Positions 6,924-13,402 of a DNA stretch of 13,402 nt are shown here, in pieces. Each line of letters begins with the position of its first letter. Position 1 is the stretch's first letter. The notes under the pieces were generated by a model. It was not told the DNA's origin. It searched no databases and saw only the letters and a program-made list of their open reading frames with translations. The position numbers were made by a program, and so were the translations under genes. This stretch comes from Burkholderiaceae bacterium. Lineage in GTDB: Bacteria > Pseudomonadota > Gammaproteobacteria > Burkholderiales > Burkholderiaceae_E. The stretch is taken from NCBI GenBank assembly GCA_019428955.1, contig JAHYJF010000072.1, forward strand, positions 1 through 13,402, read 5' to 3'.

Positions 6924-7588
6924 ACGCCGCCGCGATGAGCGCCGCGCGCGCCGCCAGCATCCTCGTGCGCCCCTTCGCGCCGGTTGACTACCAGCACGCC
7001 CTGACCCAGATGCGCGAATTCACGGCAGCGCGCGGGCCTCAGACCCAGGACGAGATCTGGCTGGTCGAGCATCCCGCGGTGTTCACGCTCGGAATGGCCT
7101 CGCGCGAGCGTCATCTGCTGGCCACCGGCGATATTCCTGTGGTGCAGACCGAACGCGGCGGGCAGGTCACCTACCATGGCCCCGGACAGGTGCTCGCCTA
7201 CCTGTTGCTCGACCTGCGCCGGCGCGGACTCACGGTGCGCACCCTGGTCCACGGTATCGAGCAGGCGGCGATCGGCACGCTCGCGGCGGCCGGCGTGACG
7301 GCAATGCGCCGCGCCGGAGCGCCCGGCGTCTATGTGCGCCGCGCTGATGGCGAACCGGGGGCCAAGATCGCCGCGGTCGGGATTCGCGTGCAACGCGGCT
7401 GCAGTTTCCACGGCCTGGCCGTAAACGTGGCCATGGACCTCGAACCTTTTTCCCGGATCGACCCCTGCGGTTATCCGGGCCTGGAAGTCACCGACGTGCG
7501 CTCCCAGATGAGCGCGCCGGCTGATCTCGCGGCGTTTGCCGCCGACCTCGGCGAGCGCTTGCGCCAGCACTTTGAAGAACCGCGATGA
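6920..7588 (+). CDS. lipB: Octanoyl-[acyl-carrier-protein]:protein N-octanoyltransferase
   Basis: Moves octanoate from octanoyl-ACP to the lipoyl-domain lysine of 2-oxoacid dehydrogenases and the glycine cleavage H protein. It is the first step of endogenous lipoate synthesis, in the cytoplasm. The 222-residue length is normal. Motifs: RGGQVTYHGPGQ (79-90), GAKIAAVGIRVQRGCSFHGLAVNV (147-170) with catalytic Lys149, and DPCGYPGLEVTD (181-192) with the acyl-accepting Cys183. ATG at 6920 overlaps the ybeD stop. An in-frame ATG at 6935 is a possible alternative start. The lipA ATG overlaps its TGA by 4 bp, so LipB and LipA are probably made together. Confidence 0.97.
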   Translation: MNAAAMSAARAASILVRPFAPVDYQHALTQMREFTAARGPQTQDEIWLVEHPAVFTLGMASRERHLLATGDIPVVQTERGGQVTYHGPGQVLAYLLLDLRRRGLTVRTLVHGIEQAAIGTLAAAGVTAMRRAGAPGVYVRRADGEPGAKIAAVGIRVQRGCSFHGLAVNVAMDLEPFSRIDPCGYPGLEVTDVRSQMSAPADLAAFAADLGERLRQHFEEPR

Positions 7589-8556
7589 CCCAACCCAAAG
7601 AACCCATGTCCTACGATCCCAGCGCCAAGCAAAAGGGCGCCGGCAAGACCTCGCGAATCCCGATCAAGGTAGTGCCGGTCACCGAGGCATTGCGCAAGCC
7701 CGACTGGATCCGGGTGCGCGCAGCATCGCACAACACCCGCTTCTTCGAGATCAAGAAGACGCTGCGCGAGCACAGCCTGGTCACGGTCTGCGAGGAAGCC
7801 TCGTGCCCGAACATCGGCGAGTGCTTCGGCAAGGGCACGGCGACCTTCATGATCATGGGCGACAAGTGCACCCGGCGCTGCCCGTTCTGCGATGTCGGCC
7901 ACGGCCGTCCCGACCCGCTCAATCCGGCGGAGCCGGAAACGCTGGCGCGCACGATCGCGGCCCTCAAGCTGCGTTACGTGGTGATCACCAGCGTCGACCG
8001 CGATGACCTGCGCGACGGCGGGGCGCAGCATTACGTGGACTGCATCAGGAGCATCCGGGAACTGTCGCCGGGGACCCAGATCGAGGTCCTGGTGCCGGAT
8101 TTCCGCGCTCGCATGGACAAGGCGCTCGACATTCTCGAGCTCGCCCCTCCCGATGTGATGAACCACAACCTCGAGACCGCCCCGCGGCTCTATCGCGAGG
8201 CCCGGCCGGGCGCCGACTACGCCCATTCACTGGCCTTGCTGCGCGAATTCAAGCGGCGGGTGCCCGGCGTACCGACCAAGTCCGGGCTGATGGTCGGCCT
8301 GGGCGAGACCGATGAGGAAATTCTCGCGGTAATGCGCGACATGCGCGACCACGACATCGAGATGCTGACCATCGGGCAGTACCTGGCGCCGTCGAACGAC
8401 CATTTGCCGGTGCGCCGCTACGTGCACCCTGACACTTTCCGGATGTTCGAGGAACAGGCTCGCGAGATGGGTTTCGCGCACGCCGCAGTGGGTGCGCTGG
8501 TGCGTTCGTCCTACCATGCCGACCAGCAGGCGCACGCCGCCGGAGTCGTCTCCTAG
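7585..8556 (+). CDS. lipA: Lipoyl synthase (radical SAM)
   Basis: Inserts two sulfur atoms at C6 and C8 of protein-bound octanoyl groups to form lipoyl groups. The 323-residue length is typical. The auxiliary [4Fe-4S] cluster motif is CEEASCPNIGEC (Cys69, Cys74, Cys80), with its serine ligand in the C-terminal RSSYHAD motif (about 307-313). The radical SAM cluster motif is CTRRCPFC (Cys95, Cys99, Cys102). Other family segments include KKTLREHSLVTVCEEASCPN and TKSGLMVGLGETDEE. A basic N-terminal extension with RIPIKVVP and KPDWIRVRA fits betaproteobacterial LipA. ATG at 7585 overlaps the lipB stop. A second ATG at 7606 (MSYDPS) could also start it. Its TAG overlaps the stop of the convergent M48 gene. 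Confidence 0.98.
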   Translation: MTQPKEPMSYDPSAKQKGAGKTSRIPIKVVPVTEALRKPDWIRVRAASHNTRFFEIKKTLREHSLVTVCEEASCPNIGECFGKGTATFMIMGDKCTRRCPFCDVGHGRPDPLNPAEPETLARTIAALKLRYVVITSVDRDDLRDGGAQHYVDCIRSIRELSPGTQIEVLVPDFRARMDKALDILELAPPDVMNHNLETAPRLYREARPGADYAHSLALLREFKRRVPGVPTKSGLMVGLGETDEEILAVMRDMRDHDIEMLTIGQYLAPSNDHLPVRRYVHPDTFRMFEEQAREMGFAHAAVGALVRSSYHADQQAHAAGVVS

Positions 8557-10472
8557 CCGAGTGTCTCCTCGACCGGGACCTCACTGCGCTCGTTCGCCGC
8601 CCCCGAGGGCGACTCCTCGGGCTGGCGGCGCCGGCGCGGCGGCAGGCAGTCGATGGCCGCCGCGACCGCGGCCATGAACGCCTGGTAACCGACATCGCCG
8701 GGATCACGAGCCAAACCAGCCAGGATCCGCAGCAAGCGCAACTTGACCGGCGGCGAGAGCCGCCGGAGTCGGTCGAGGGCTTCGGCCAGCGATCGTCCGC
8801 AGGGCTCGTCGGGAGTGGTCGCCGGCTGGGGAATTCCCAGCGCCGCGGCGGCCTCTGCCACGGCATCACGAATTCGCCGCGCGGATTGCTCGGCCAGCCG
8901 GCCCCCGGTGGCCAGCAGCACGGCGAGCGCGCGGCGCTGCTCGGCCATCGTCGGTCCGTCGCCGCTGGCGCCGGCCGGCGGCGGTAACAGACGGTGGCGC
9001 AGCAGCGTGTAGTAGATCCACTCCGACTTGTCGATCTGGCCGTCGGCGGCAATGGCTTCCCGACAGCTGGCGAGCAGCGCGCGCCGGTGCCGGTTCGGCC
9101 AACTGCGCAGCCGCGCCGCGAGGACTTCGATCAGCGGCACCCGCAGCCATGCGGCAGGCGGCGTCGCGACCCAGCGCAGCGCATCGACCAGAACATCTGG
9201 CAGGCTCGCGCAAGGCGCGGTGGCGCCATCCGGTTCGGCACTGGGCGCCTGGCAGGGGTCGAGCCCGGCGACCAGCGCACGCAACAACAATTCCGCCTGC
9301 TCCACCGAGGCCGGCACTTCGCGCGCGGCCTTGAGCAGAACCGCTGCCCGATCCGAGGAGCTCGGCAGGCGGGGCGCGGGCAGCGGCGAACCGAAACCAG
9401 AACCCGCGGGTCTAACCACCGCCCCCAGGTTGCGCTCGAGGCATGGCTCGTCGCCGGTCGCCGCGGCAACGCCGTGGAGGTCATCACCGGCGTCGGTGGT
9501 GATCGGTACCAATGCGTAGTCGTAAACGCGCCGGATCCGCTCGTGCAGGGGGGGATGGGTTTGCGACCAGCCATTCGCACCGCGCTCGCTGGCGAACCAC
9601 AAGTGGGCCGCGATCTGCGCATAACCACCGAGTCGCGGCGTCTTGCCGGCGCCAAGGATCTTGCGCAGGGCGCGCCCTAGGGCGTCGGCATGGCGCGTCA
9701 GGTGGACGGCGCGGGCGTCGGCCAGGTACTCGCGCTGGCGGCTCACGCCGGCCTGGAGCGCAACTGCCGCGAGGCGGCCCAGCGAGCCGATTGCAACCAG
9801 CGCCACTCCCATGACGACCAATGTCGGCCCCGCGAGCGTGAATCGGCGCAACTGCAGTCCGGAGTCCAGGGTGCCGCGCGTCAGGCCGGCGCCGAGCAGG
9901 CTGAGCGAGCAAAATCCGTAGAGCGCGCCGGCCAGCCGGGTGTGCAAGGCCACGTCGCCGTGGAGCACGTGAGCAATCTCGTGAGCCACGATCGCCTGCA
10001 GCTCGTCACGCTGCAGGTGATCGAGCGCACCGCTGGTCACCACGATCGCAAACTGGCCCGGCTTTGATCCAGCCGTCAGCGCATTGATCGAGGGGTGAGC
10101 CAGAACGAAGACCTCCGGGACCGCCATGCCGGCGGAGACCGCAACTTCTTCCACGACGTTGCGCAACCGGCGCTGTGCGGGCTGATATTCGTCGAGGTGG
10201 CGCGCGCCAAGTCGCAGCGCAAGTGCGGCGCCGCCTTCGCGCAGCCGCAGGCTCTCGAGCCAGGCGCCGCCGACCACCACCAGCAGTACCGCGAGCGTGT
10301 TGGTCAACCAGAAATGACGCGGGGGGCCAAAATCTCCCAGAAAAATCCACCAGACCAGCAAGGCGGCGAGGTTGGTCGCCAGTACCACCGCGACCAGCGC
10401 CACCCCGAACAGCGCCGCCAGGCGGCGGGACTGCCTGCGTGCCCTGGCCTGTCCGGCGTAGAAGTCCATCAT
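8553..10472 (-). CDS. M48 family membrane metallopeptidase with TerB-like C-terminal extension
   Basis: A 639-residue zinc protease of the inner membrane. Two N-terminal membrane segments lie at about 18-45 and 56-75. The peptidase M48 domain (about 95-320) carries HEIAH with zinc ligands His164 and His168 and catalytic Glu165, and the third ligand Glu248 in SRQREYLADARA. Two further hydrophobic stretches lie at about 182-198 and 215-242, and THPPLHERI (305-313) is typical of HtpX-like proteins. Unusually, about 300 residues follow: a variable linker, then a helical region with CREAIAADGQIDKSEW (470-485), which resembles the Asp-rich helix of TerB-like domains, and LLRILAGLARDPG (580-592). 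The second of two adjacent ATGs (10469) is better spaced from AAGGA. It lies 31 bp downstream of lemA, a frequent partner. The TerB assignment is tentative. Confidence 0.9.
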   Translation of the reverse strand: MMDFYAGQARARRQSRRLAALFGVALVAVVLATNLAALLVWWIFLGDFGPPRHFWLTNTLAVLLVVVGGAWLESLRLREGGAALALRLGARHLDEYQPAQRRLRNVVEEVAVSAGMAVPEVFVLAHPSINALTAGSKPGQFAIVVTSGALDHLQRDELQAIVAHEIAHVLHGDVALHTRLAGALYGFCSLSLLGAGLTRGTLDSGLQLRRFTLAGPTLVVMGVALVAIGSLGRLAAVALQAGVSRQREYLADARAVHLTRHADALGRALRKILGAGKTPRLGGYAQIAAHLWFASERGANGWSQTHPPLHERIRRVYDYALVPITTDAGDDLHGVAAATGDEPCLERNLGAVVRPAGSGFGSPLPAPRLPSSSDRAAVLLKAAREVPASVEQAELLLRALVAGLDPCQAPSAEPDGATAPCASLPDVLVDALRWVATPPAAWLRVPLIEVLAARLRSWPNRHRRALLASCREAIAADGQIDKSEWIYYTLLRHRLLPPPAGASGDGPTMAEQRRALAVLLATGGRLAEQSARRIRDAVAEAAAALGIPQPATTPDEPCGRSLAEALDRLRRLSPPVKLRLLRILAGLARDPGDVGYQAFMAAVAAAIDCLPPRRRRQPEESPSGAANERSEVPVEETLG

Positions 10473-10503
10473 GGCGTCCTTCAGCGACGACTCGGCGCGG
10501 CGC

Positions 10504-11109
10504 TCAGAGCGTGACCGGCACTGGTGCCGTCTCCGCGCTCGAGCGCGTGGCGCGCATCATTGCCGCCCTTCGAAACCCGGTAATCGTAGCGACCAGTGAC
10601 GACGGGAAGAGTTCAATGACCGTGTTGTAGGCCAGCACCTGGTCGTTGAAGGCCTGGCGGGCAAAAGCGATCCGATTCTCGGTCAAGGACAGCTCCTCGG
10701 TGAGCCTGGAAACGGTGTCATCGGCGCGCAGCTCGGGATAGGACTCGACCAGCGCCATAAGTCGCCCGAGTTGTCCGCCCAGCTCGCTCTCGGCGGCCTC
10801 GAGAGCGGCGAGAGCGGCGCCGCCGATGCCCTTGCGCTTGGAGCCTTCCTGAACTGCGACGGCACGCTGGCGCGCGGCAGTGACCGCCGTCAGCGTTTCA
10901 CGCTCGTGCTCGAGGTAGGCATGGGTGGCGGTGACCAGCCCCGGAACCATGTCGTGACGACGATTCAACTGCACGTCGATCTGCGCGAAGGCATTTTCCA
11001 GCCGGTTGCGGGCGGCGACGAAGGCGTTGAACCGGGCCACCGCCCAGAACAACGGGACCACCAAAACGACCAGCAGGACCATCAGACCAGTGGACATCGA
11101 ATCGTTCAC
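10504..11109 (-). CDS. lemA: LemA family protein
   Basis: A 201-residue protein with one N-terminal membrane anchor (about residues 7-26) followed by a helical coiled-coil domain. LemA signatures are clear: NRLENAFAQIDVQLNRRHDMVPGLV (35-59), a Tyr/His-Glu motif (AYLEHERE), and near the C-terminus LTENRIAFARQAFNDQVLAYN followed by FPSSLVA. LemA proteins have no firmly established biochemical role but often sit beside M48 peptidases, as here, and may act with them at the membrane. The longest frame starts at GTG 11109. ATG at 11097 (MSTGLMVLL) is a credible alternative that keeps the whole anchor and has GGTGA upstream. The M48 gene follows after 31 bp. Confidence 0.95.
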   Translation of the reverse strand: MNDSMSTGLMVLLVVLVVPLFWAVARFNAFVAARNRLENAFAQIDVQLNRRHDMVPGLVTATHAYLEHERETLTAVTAARQRAVAVQEGSKRKGIGGAALAALEAAESELGGQLGRLMALVESYPELRADDTVSRLTEELSLTENRIAFARQAFNDQVLAYNTVIELFPSSLVATITGFRRAAMMRATRSSAETAPVPVTL

Positions 11110-11161
11110 CCATCAGAGTTGTTTCCAATGGATGAATTTTCCGTCGAAAGCGCGCCCCCGG

Positions 11162-11222
11162 AAAGGTGCGCGCGGGCCATCGGTCAGGTCGGCGCGCGCG
11201 TCTATCCGTTTCGCGCACCCTT
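11162..11222 (-). terminator. Possible terminator hairpin between dolP and lemA
   Basis: An 8-bp perfect inverted repeat (GGTGCGCG at 11165-11172, CGCGCACC at 11212-11219) lies a few bases after the dolP stop on the minus strand. Between its arms a second pair, GCGCGCG at 11168-11174 and CGCGCGC at 11193-11199, offers an alternative stem. Read on the minus strand only TTT follows the distal arm, so a classical intrinsic terminator is not certain. The rest of the 119-bp gap (11110-11228) holds no gene that I can support. Confidence 0.3.
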
Positions 11223-11228
11223 GTGCTA

Positions 11229-11855
11229 TCAGCGCTTGGCTTCGGCCTCGCTTTTGATCCTTTGCAGATCGTCGTTGCTGATGGTCTCGAAGACCGTTAC
11301 GACGCGCGCCACACCGCTCGCCCTGCTGGCGATGTCGGCGGCTGCTGCGCCCTCTGCGGCGGTGACGATGCCCATCAGGTAGACGACGCTGGCTTCGGTG
11401 ACCACCTTGATGGTGTTGGCCTGGACGCGATTGGAATCAAGCAGGGCAGTCTTGACCCTGGTTGTGATGAGCGCGTCGCTGGCCGAAACGCCCATCGAAA
11501 CTCGTCCGGAAACCTGCAACTCGTTATCGACCGAGCGCACGTTGCTCATGCTGGCGATCACCTTGGTGGCATTGCTCTTGTCCTCGGCGCTGAGCACCTG
11601 GCCAGTGAGCAAGACCTTCCGGTTGTAGCTCGTCACGCCAATGCCGCCGGCGTTACGCATCGATTCCGTCAGGCGATTCCTGCCCTTCAGTTCGATCAAC
11701 TCGTCCTCGGTCTGGGCCCCGACCGTGCGCCGATCAAGCGCGGAGAGCGTTCCCAAGGTCGCGCCGGCACCGACCAAAAGTGGTGCGCATGCGCTCAAGG
11801 CAAAGCCGGCCGCAACCAACGACGCAACCAATCCAGCTTTCCATCTTTTTCTCAT
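11229..11855 (-). CDS. dolP: Outer-membrane lipoprotein with two BON domains (DolP/YraP)
   Basis: A 208-residue lipoprotein. The signal peptide ends in the lipobox LSAC with Cys23 as the lipidated residue. The following Ala/Pro/Leu favours outer-membrane sorting, as there is no Asp at +2. Two BON domains follow. The first (about 50-118) has GIGVTSYNRKVLLTGQV. The second (about 125-193) has ITTRVKTALLDSN, VYLMGIVTAAEGAAAADIAS and GVARVVTVFE, closely resembling E. coli DolP (formerly YraP), which binds anionic phospholipid and supports outer-membrane integrity. ATG at 11855 is preferred over the upstream in-frame GTG at 11876 because a perfect GGAGGA lies 3 bp before it and the lipobox then falls at the normal place. 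A predicted promoter lies about 105 bp upstream. Confidence 0.94.
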   Translation of the reverse strand: MRKRWKAGLVASLVAAGFALSACAPLLVGAGATLGTLSALDRRTVGAQTEDELIELKGRNRLTESMRNAGGIGVTSYNRKVLLTGQVLSAEDKSNATKVIASMSNVRSVDNELQVSGRVSMGVSASDALITTRVKTALLDSNRVQANTIKVVTEASVVYLMGIVTAAEGAAAADIASRASGVARVVTVFETISNDDLQRIKSEAEAKR

Positions 11856-11880
11856 CTTTCCTCCGTATCTCGTCACCCGG

Positions 11881-11952
11881 TTATGACCGCGCTAGGCAGG
11901 CCTGCATTACGGCGGCAGCGCTCATCAGAAGGGTCCGCAACGACAGACTCAT
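11881..11952 (-). other. Possible 23-codon leader reading frame upstream of dolP
   Basis: Within the 124-bp gap between yraN and dolP a minus-strand ATG at 11952 opens 23 codons ending TAA at 11881, predicted as MSLSLRTLLMSAAAVMQACL plus three residues. It has a basic start and a hydrophobic run with a late cysteine, like a short signal peptide. It begins only about 8 bp after a predicted -10 box, so it would be almost leaderless, and it has no ribosome binding site. It may be chance, a leader peptide, or a gene remnant. Confidence 0.25.
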
Positions 11953-11960
11953 CGTGTTCG

Positions 11961-11966
11961 ATTATA
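11961..11966 (-). promoter_or_regulatory. Predicted -10 box (TATAAT, minus strand) upstream of dolP
   Basis: On the minus strand this reads TATAAT within TATAATCGAA, the same 10 bases seen before the ferredoxin and carboxypeptidase genes. It lies 14 bp past the yraN stop and 105 bp before the dolP ATG, so dolP probably has its own promoter and a leader of about 100 nt. No convincing -35 box is visible. Confidence 0.5.
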
Positions 11967-11979
11967 GCGGCGGGCGATT

Positions 11980-12354
11980 TCAGAACGCCCCACGAATCCA
12001 CGTGACCTGTCGGGTCTGGGGCGCTGCGCCATCGAGCGCGCAGACGTCGAAACGGCACGCCGGCCAGGATCCGCCCCCGAACTGCCGCTGCAGCATCAAC
12101 TGGGCCTGCAACCTGATCCGGCGCTGCTTCGCCGGCGTGACGCTGGCTGCGGCGCCACCGTACCCCGGGCTCGCCCTGCTGCGCACCTCGATGAACACCC
12201 ATTCGCTGCCATCGCGCATCAGGAGGTCAATTTCACCGACCCTGCTGGCAACATTGCGAGCCAGCAATTCGAGCCCCTGCTCCCGCAGGAACTCGAGAGC
12301 CGCCTCTTCGGCAGCGTCGCCCTGACGCTGGTTCGGAGAGCGCACGGCGCTCAC
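11980..12354 (-). CDS. yraN: YraN family protein (UPF0102, endonuclease-like fold)
   Basis: A 124-residue protein of the YraN/UPF0102 family, which has a restriction-endonuclease-like (PD-(D/E)XK-type) fold. The conserved core is visible: GEIDLLMRDG (40-49) with Glu41 and Asp43, FIEVRSR (54-60) with Glu56 and Arg58, SVTPAKQRRI (71-80), and RFDVCAL (101-107). The usual length is about 115-130 residues. Its cellular substrate is not established. GTG at 12354 is chosen because it overlaps the stop of the upstream LppC-type gene (GTGA), giving the usual length and coupling. The frame is open further to 12396, but that part would lie inside the upstream gene. In E. coli diaA follows yraN; here dolP follows directly. 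Confidence 0.92.
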   Translation of the reverse strand: MSAVRSPNQRQGDAAEEAALEFLREQGLELLARNVASRVGEIDLLMRDGSEWVFIEVRSRASPGYGGAAASVTPAKQRRIRLQAQLMLQRQFGGGSWPACRFDVCALDGAAPQTRQVTWIRGAF

Positions 12355-13402
12355 TCCGTCTCGAGCGGAACGACTACCCCGTCGAGGTACTGGCACACGA
12401 CCATCGACCGCCCCACCCGATTGTCGATCCGAGCCCGGACGCTCAGGCGCCCGGTGAGGCCGTCGAGCTCGAACTCATCCTGGCCGGCGAGTCGTTCCCG
12501 CGCGATCCGGAAGGCGTCGATGCCCAGCGCATAGAGGCGCTGCAACTCGAGGTGCGGAAAGGTCTCGTGAGCGCGTTGGTACGCCATCACCGCGGGATGC
12601 GCCGGTTGCACCTGCCAGGGCATTTCGACCAGACGCACGCCGTCGAGCCGACGCTCCAAGTCGCCCTCGGGCAGCGCCCCCGAGGCCTGCGACATCCCGG
12701 TATTGAGCGTCGAGGTCCCGTAGAGCGGTGCGTCCAGGCCCACGACGCTGCGCATCATGATCACCACGTCGGGATGCAAGCCGACGAAGTAGGCGTCAGC
12801 GCGCTTGCCGTGGAGCAAGGTGCGCAGTTCACCGAGCGCGCGGGTGTCGGCGGTGACCGGTTCCAGGACCAGGCCGCCAAGCGAGCGCCAGGTTGCGACG
12901 AAGGCCTGGGCGCCGCGCCGTGCCAGCGGAGTGGAGTTCGACACCGCCAGGGCCGCGAGCGGGTAACGCATCGGCGCCCGATCGCGAGCCTCCTGGAAGG
13001 CGAAACGCGCCATCTGCGCCGCTTCATTTTCCACCGACAGACCGAAGAGCAGAACGTTGCCGGGAACTCTCGCTCCCGACTCGGGGAAATTGAGGGTCAC
13101 GGTCGGCATCGGCAAGGCGTCGATCGCGCCTAGCATGTTGACCGCGTCACGGGTGAGCGGTCCGATCACCAGCCCGGTCGAGCGCGCCACGAATTCGCGG
13201 TAGAGGGCAATCATTTCGTTTTCGTCGGCCGGCTCGACAAACACTTCGATGCCAACTCCTTGTCCGTCGCGCGCATGAGCCGCCCGCACCCCGGCGAGGA
13301 CTGCGGCGGTGGCGGTACGGAACGCGCCGTCGGCGGCGGGCAGCAGCAGGGCGACCCGCGCCGCGCCGCCGCGCGCACCCGCCGCTGAACTTGCCCTGGT
13401 CT
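12351..13402 (-). CDS. LppC/LpoA-like penicillin-binding protein activator (C-terminal part; gene runs off the window)
   Basis: The frame is open from the right window edge to TGA at 12351, giving about 350 residues; the N-terminus is missing. Near the edge VALLLPAADGAFRTATAAVLAGVRAAHA is the typical beginning of the LppC periplasmic-binding-like domain. Further on come VIGPLTRDAVNML, PTVTLNF, VLLFGLSVENEAAQMARFAF, ADAYFVGLHPDVVIMMRS, and a C-terminal IDAFRIARERL, the usual order for a type 1 periplasmic-binding fold. E. coli LpoA (YraM) is the outer-membrane lipoprotein that activates PBP1A, and its gene precedes yraN as here. Betaproteobacterial members are usually shorter than LpoA. The apparent start at GTG 13289 is internal because family-like sequence continues upstream of it. 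It overlaps yraN by 4 bp. Confidence 0.9.
   Translation of the reverse strand, partial: TRASSAAGARGGAARVALLLPAADGAFRTATAAVLAGVRAAHARDGQGVGIEVFVEPADENEMIALYREFVARSTGLVIGPLTRDAVNMLGAIDALPMPTVTLNFPESGARVPGNVLLFGLSVENEAAQMARFAFQEARDRAPMRYPLAALAVSNSTPLARRGAQAFVATWRSLGGLVLEPVTADTRALGELRTLLHGKRADAYFVGLHPDVVIMMRSVVGLDAPLYGTSTLNTGMSQASGALPEGDLERRLDGVRLVEMPWQVQPAHPAVMAYQRAHETFPHLELQRLYALGIDAFRIARERLAGQDEFELDGLTGRLSVRARIDNRVGRSMVVCQYLDGVVVPLETE

Overview
This 13.4 kb window is dense, high-GC chromosomal DNA from a proteobacterium, most likely a betaproteobacterium. That placement is inferred from gene content and order: VanZ-like protein, [2Fe-2S] ferredoxin, alpha/beta hydrolase, D,D-carboxypeptidase, D-amino acid aminotransferase, ybeD, lipB, lipA, plus a separate LppC-yraN-dolP block and a lemA-M48 pair. 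I see no mobile element, tRNA, rRNA, CRISPR array or prophage gene. It reads as core housekeeping chromosome.

Layout. (1) Positions 1-1160, minus strand: birA (biotin-protein ligase) followed after 10 bp by the start of a membrane-anchored protein, probably SPOR-type, cut by the left window edge. (2) Positions 1225-8556, plus strand: a run of ten genes. The order is VanZ-family membrane protein; thioredoxin-like [2Fe-2S] ferredoxin; alpha/beta hydrolase; two adjacent hypothetical genes that are divergent paralogues of each other; a PBP5-type D-alanyl-D-alanine carboxypeptidase; a D-amino acid aminotransferase; ybeD (DUF493); lipB; lipA. Overlapping stop/start codons link hydrolase-hyp1-hyp2 and ybeD-lipB-lipA, suggesting translational coupling. 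(3) Positions 8553-13402, minus strand: a LppC/LpoA-like penicillin-binding protein activator (cut by the right edge), yraN, dolP, lemA, and a large M48 metallopeptidase with a TerB-like C-terminal region. lipA and the M48 gene converge and share the four bases CTAG at their stops.

How the genes fit together. One theme is the cell envelope: peptide trimming of peptidoglycan (carboxypeptidase), D-alanine turnover (aminotransferase), synthase activation (LppC), outer-membrane integrity (DolP), and membrane proteolysis (LemA/M48). The other is attached cofactors: biotin (BirA), and lipoate, where LipB moves octanoate from ACP to the target domain and LipA inserts sulfur. The dacA-ybeD-lipB-lipA order matches the E. 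coli arrangement closely. The LppC-yraN-dolP order matches E. coli yraM-yraN-diaA-yraP with diaA absent.

Points of most interest: the same 10-mer TATAATCGAA stands in front of three transcription units; the two hypothetical genes look like a tandem duplication with a Pro/Ala-rich insertion in the first copy; the M48 protease carries a roughly 300-residue extension; and a 23-codon reading frame sits between a predicted promoter and dolP. I found nothing that clearly amounts to a new defence or mobile system.
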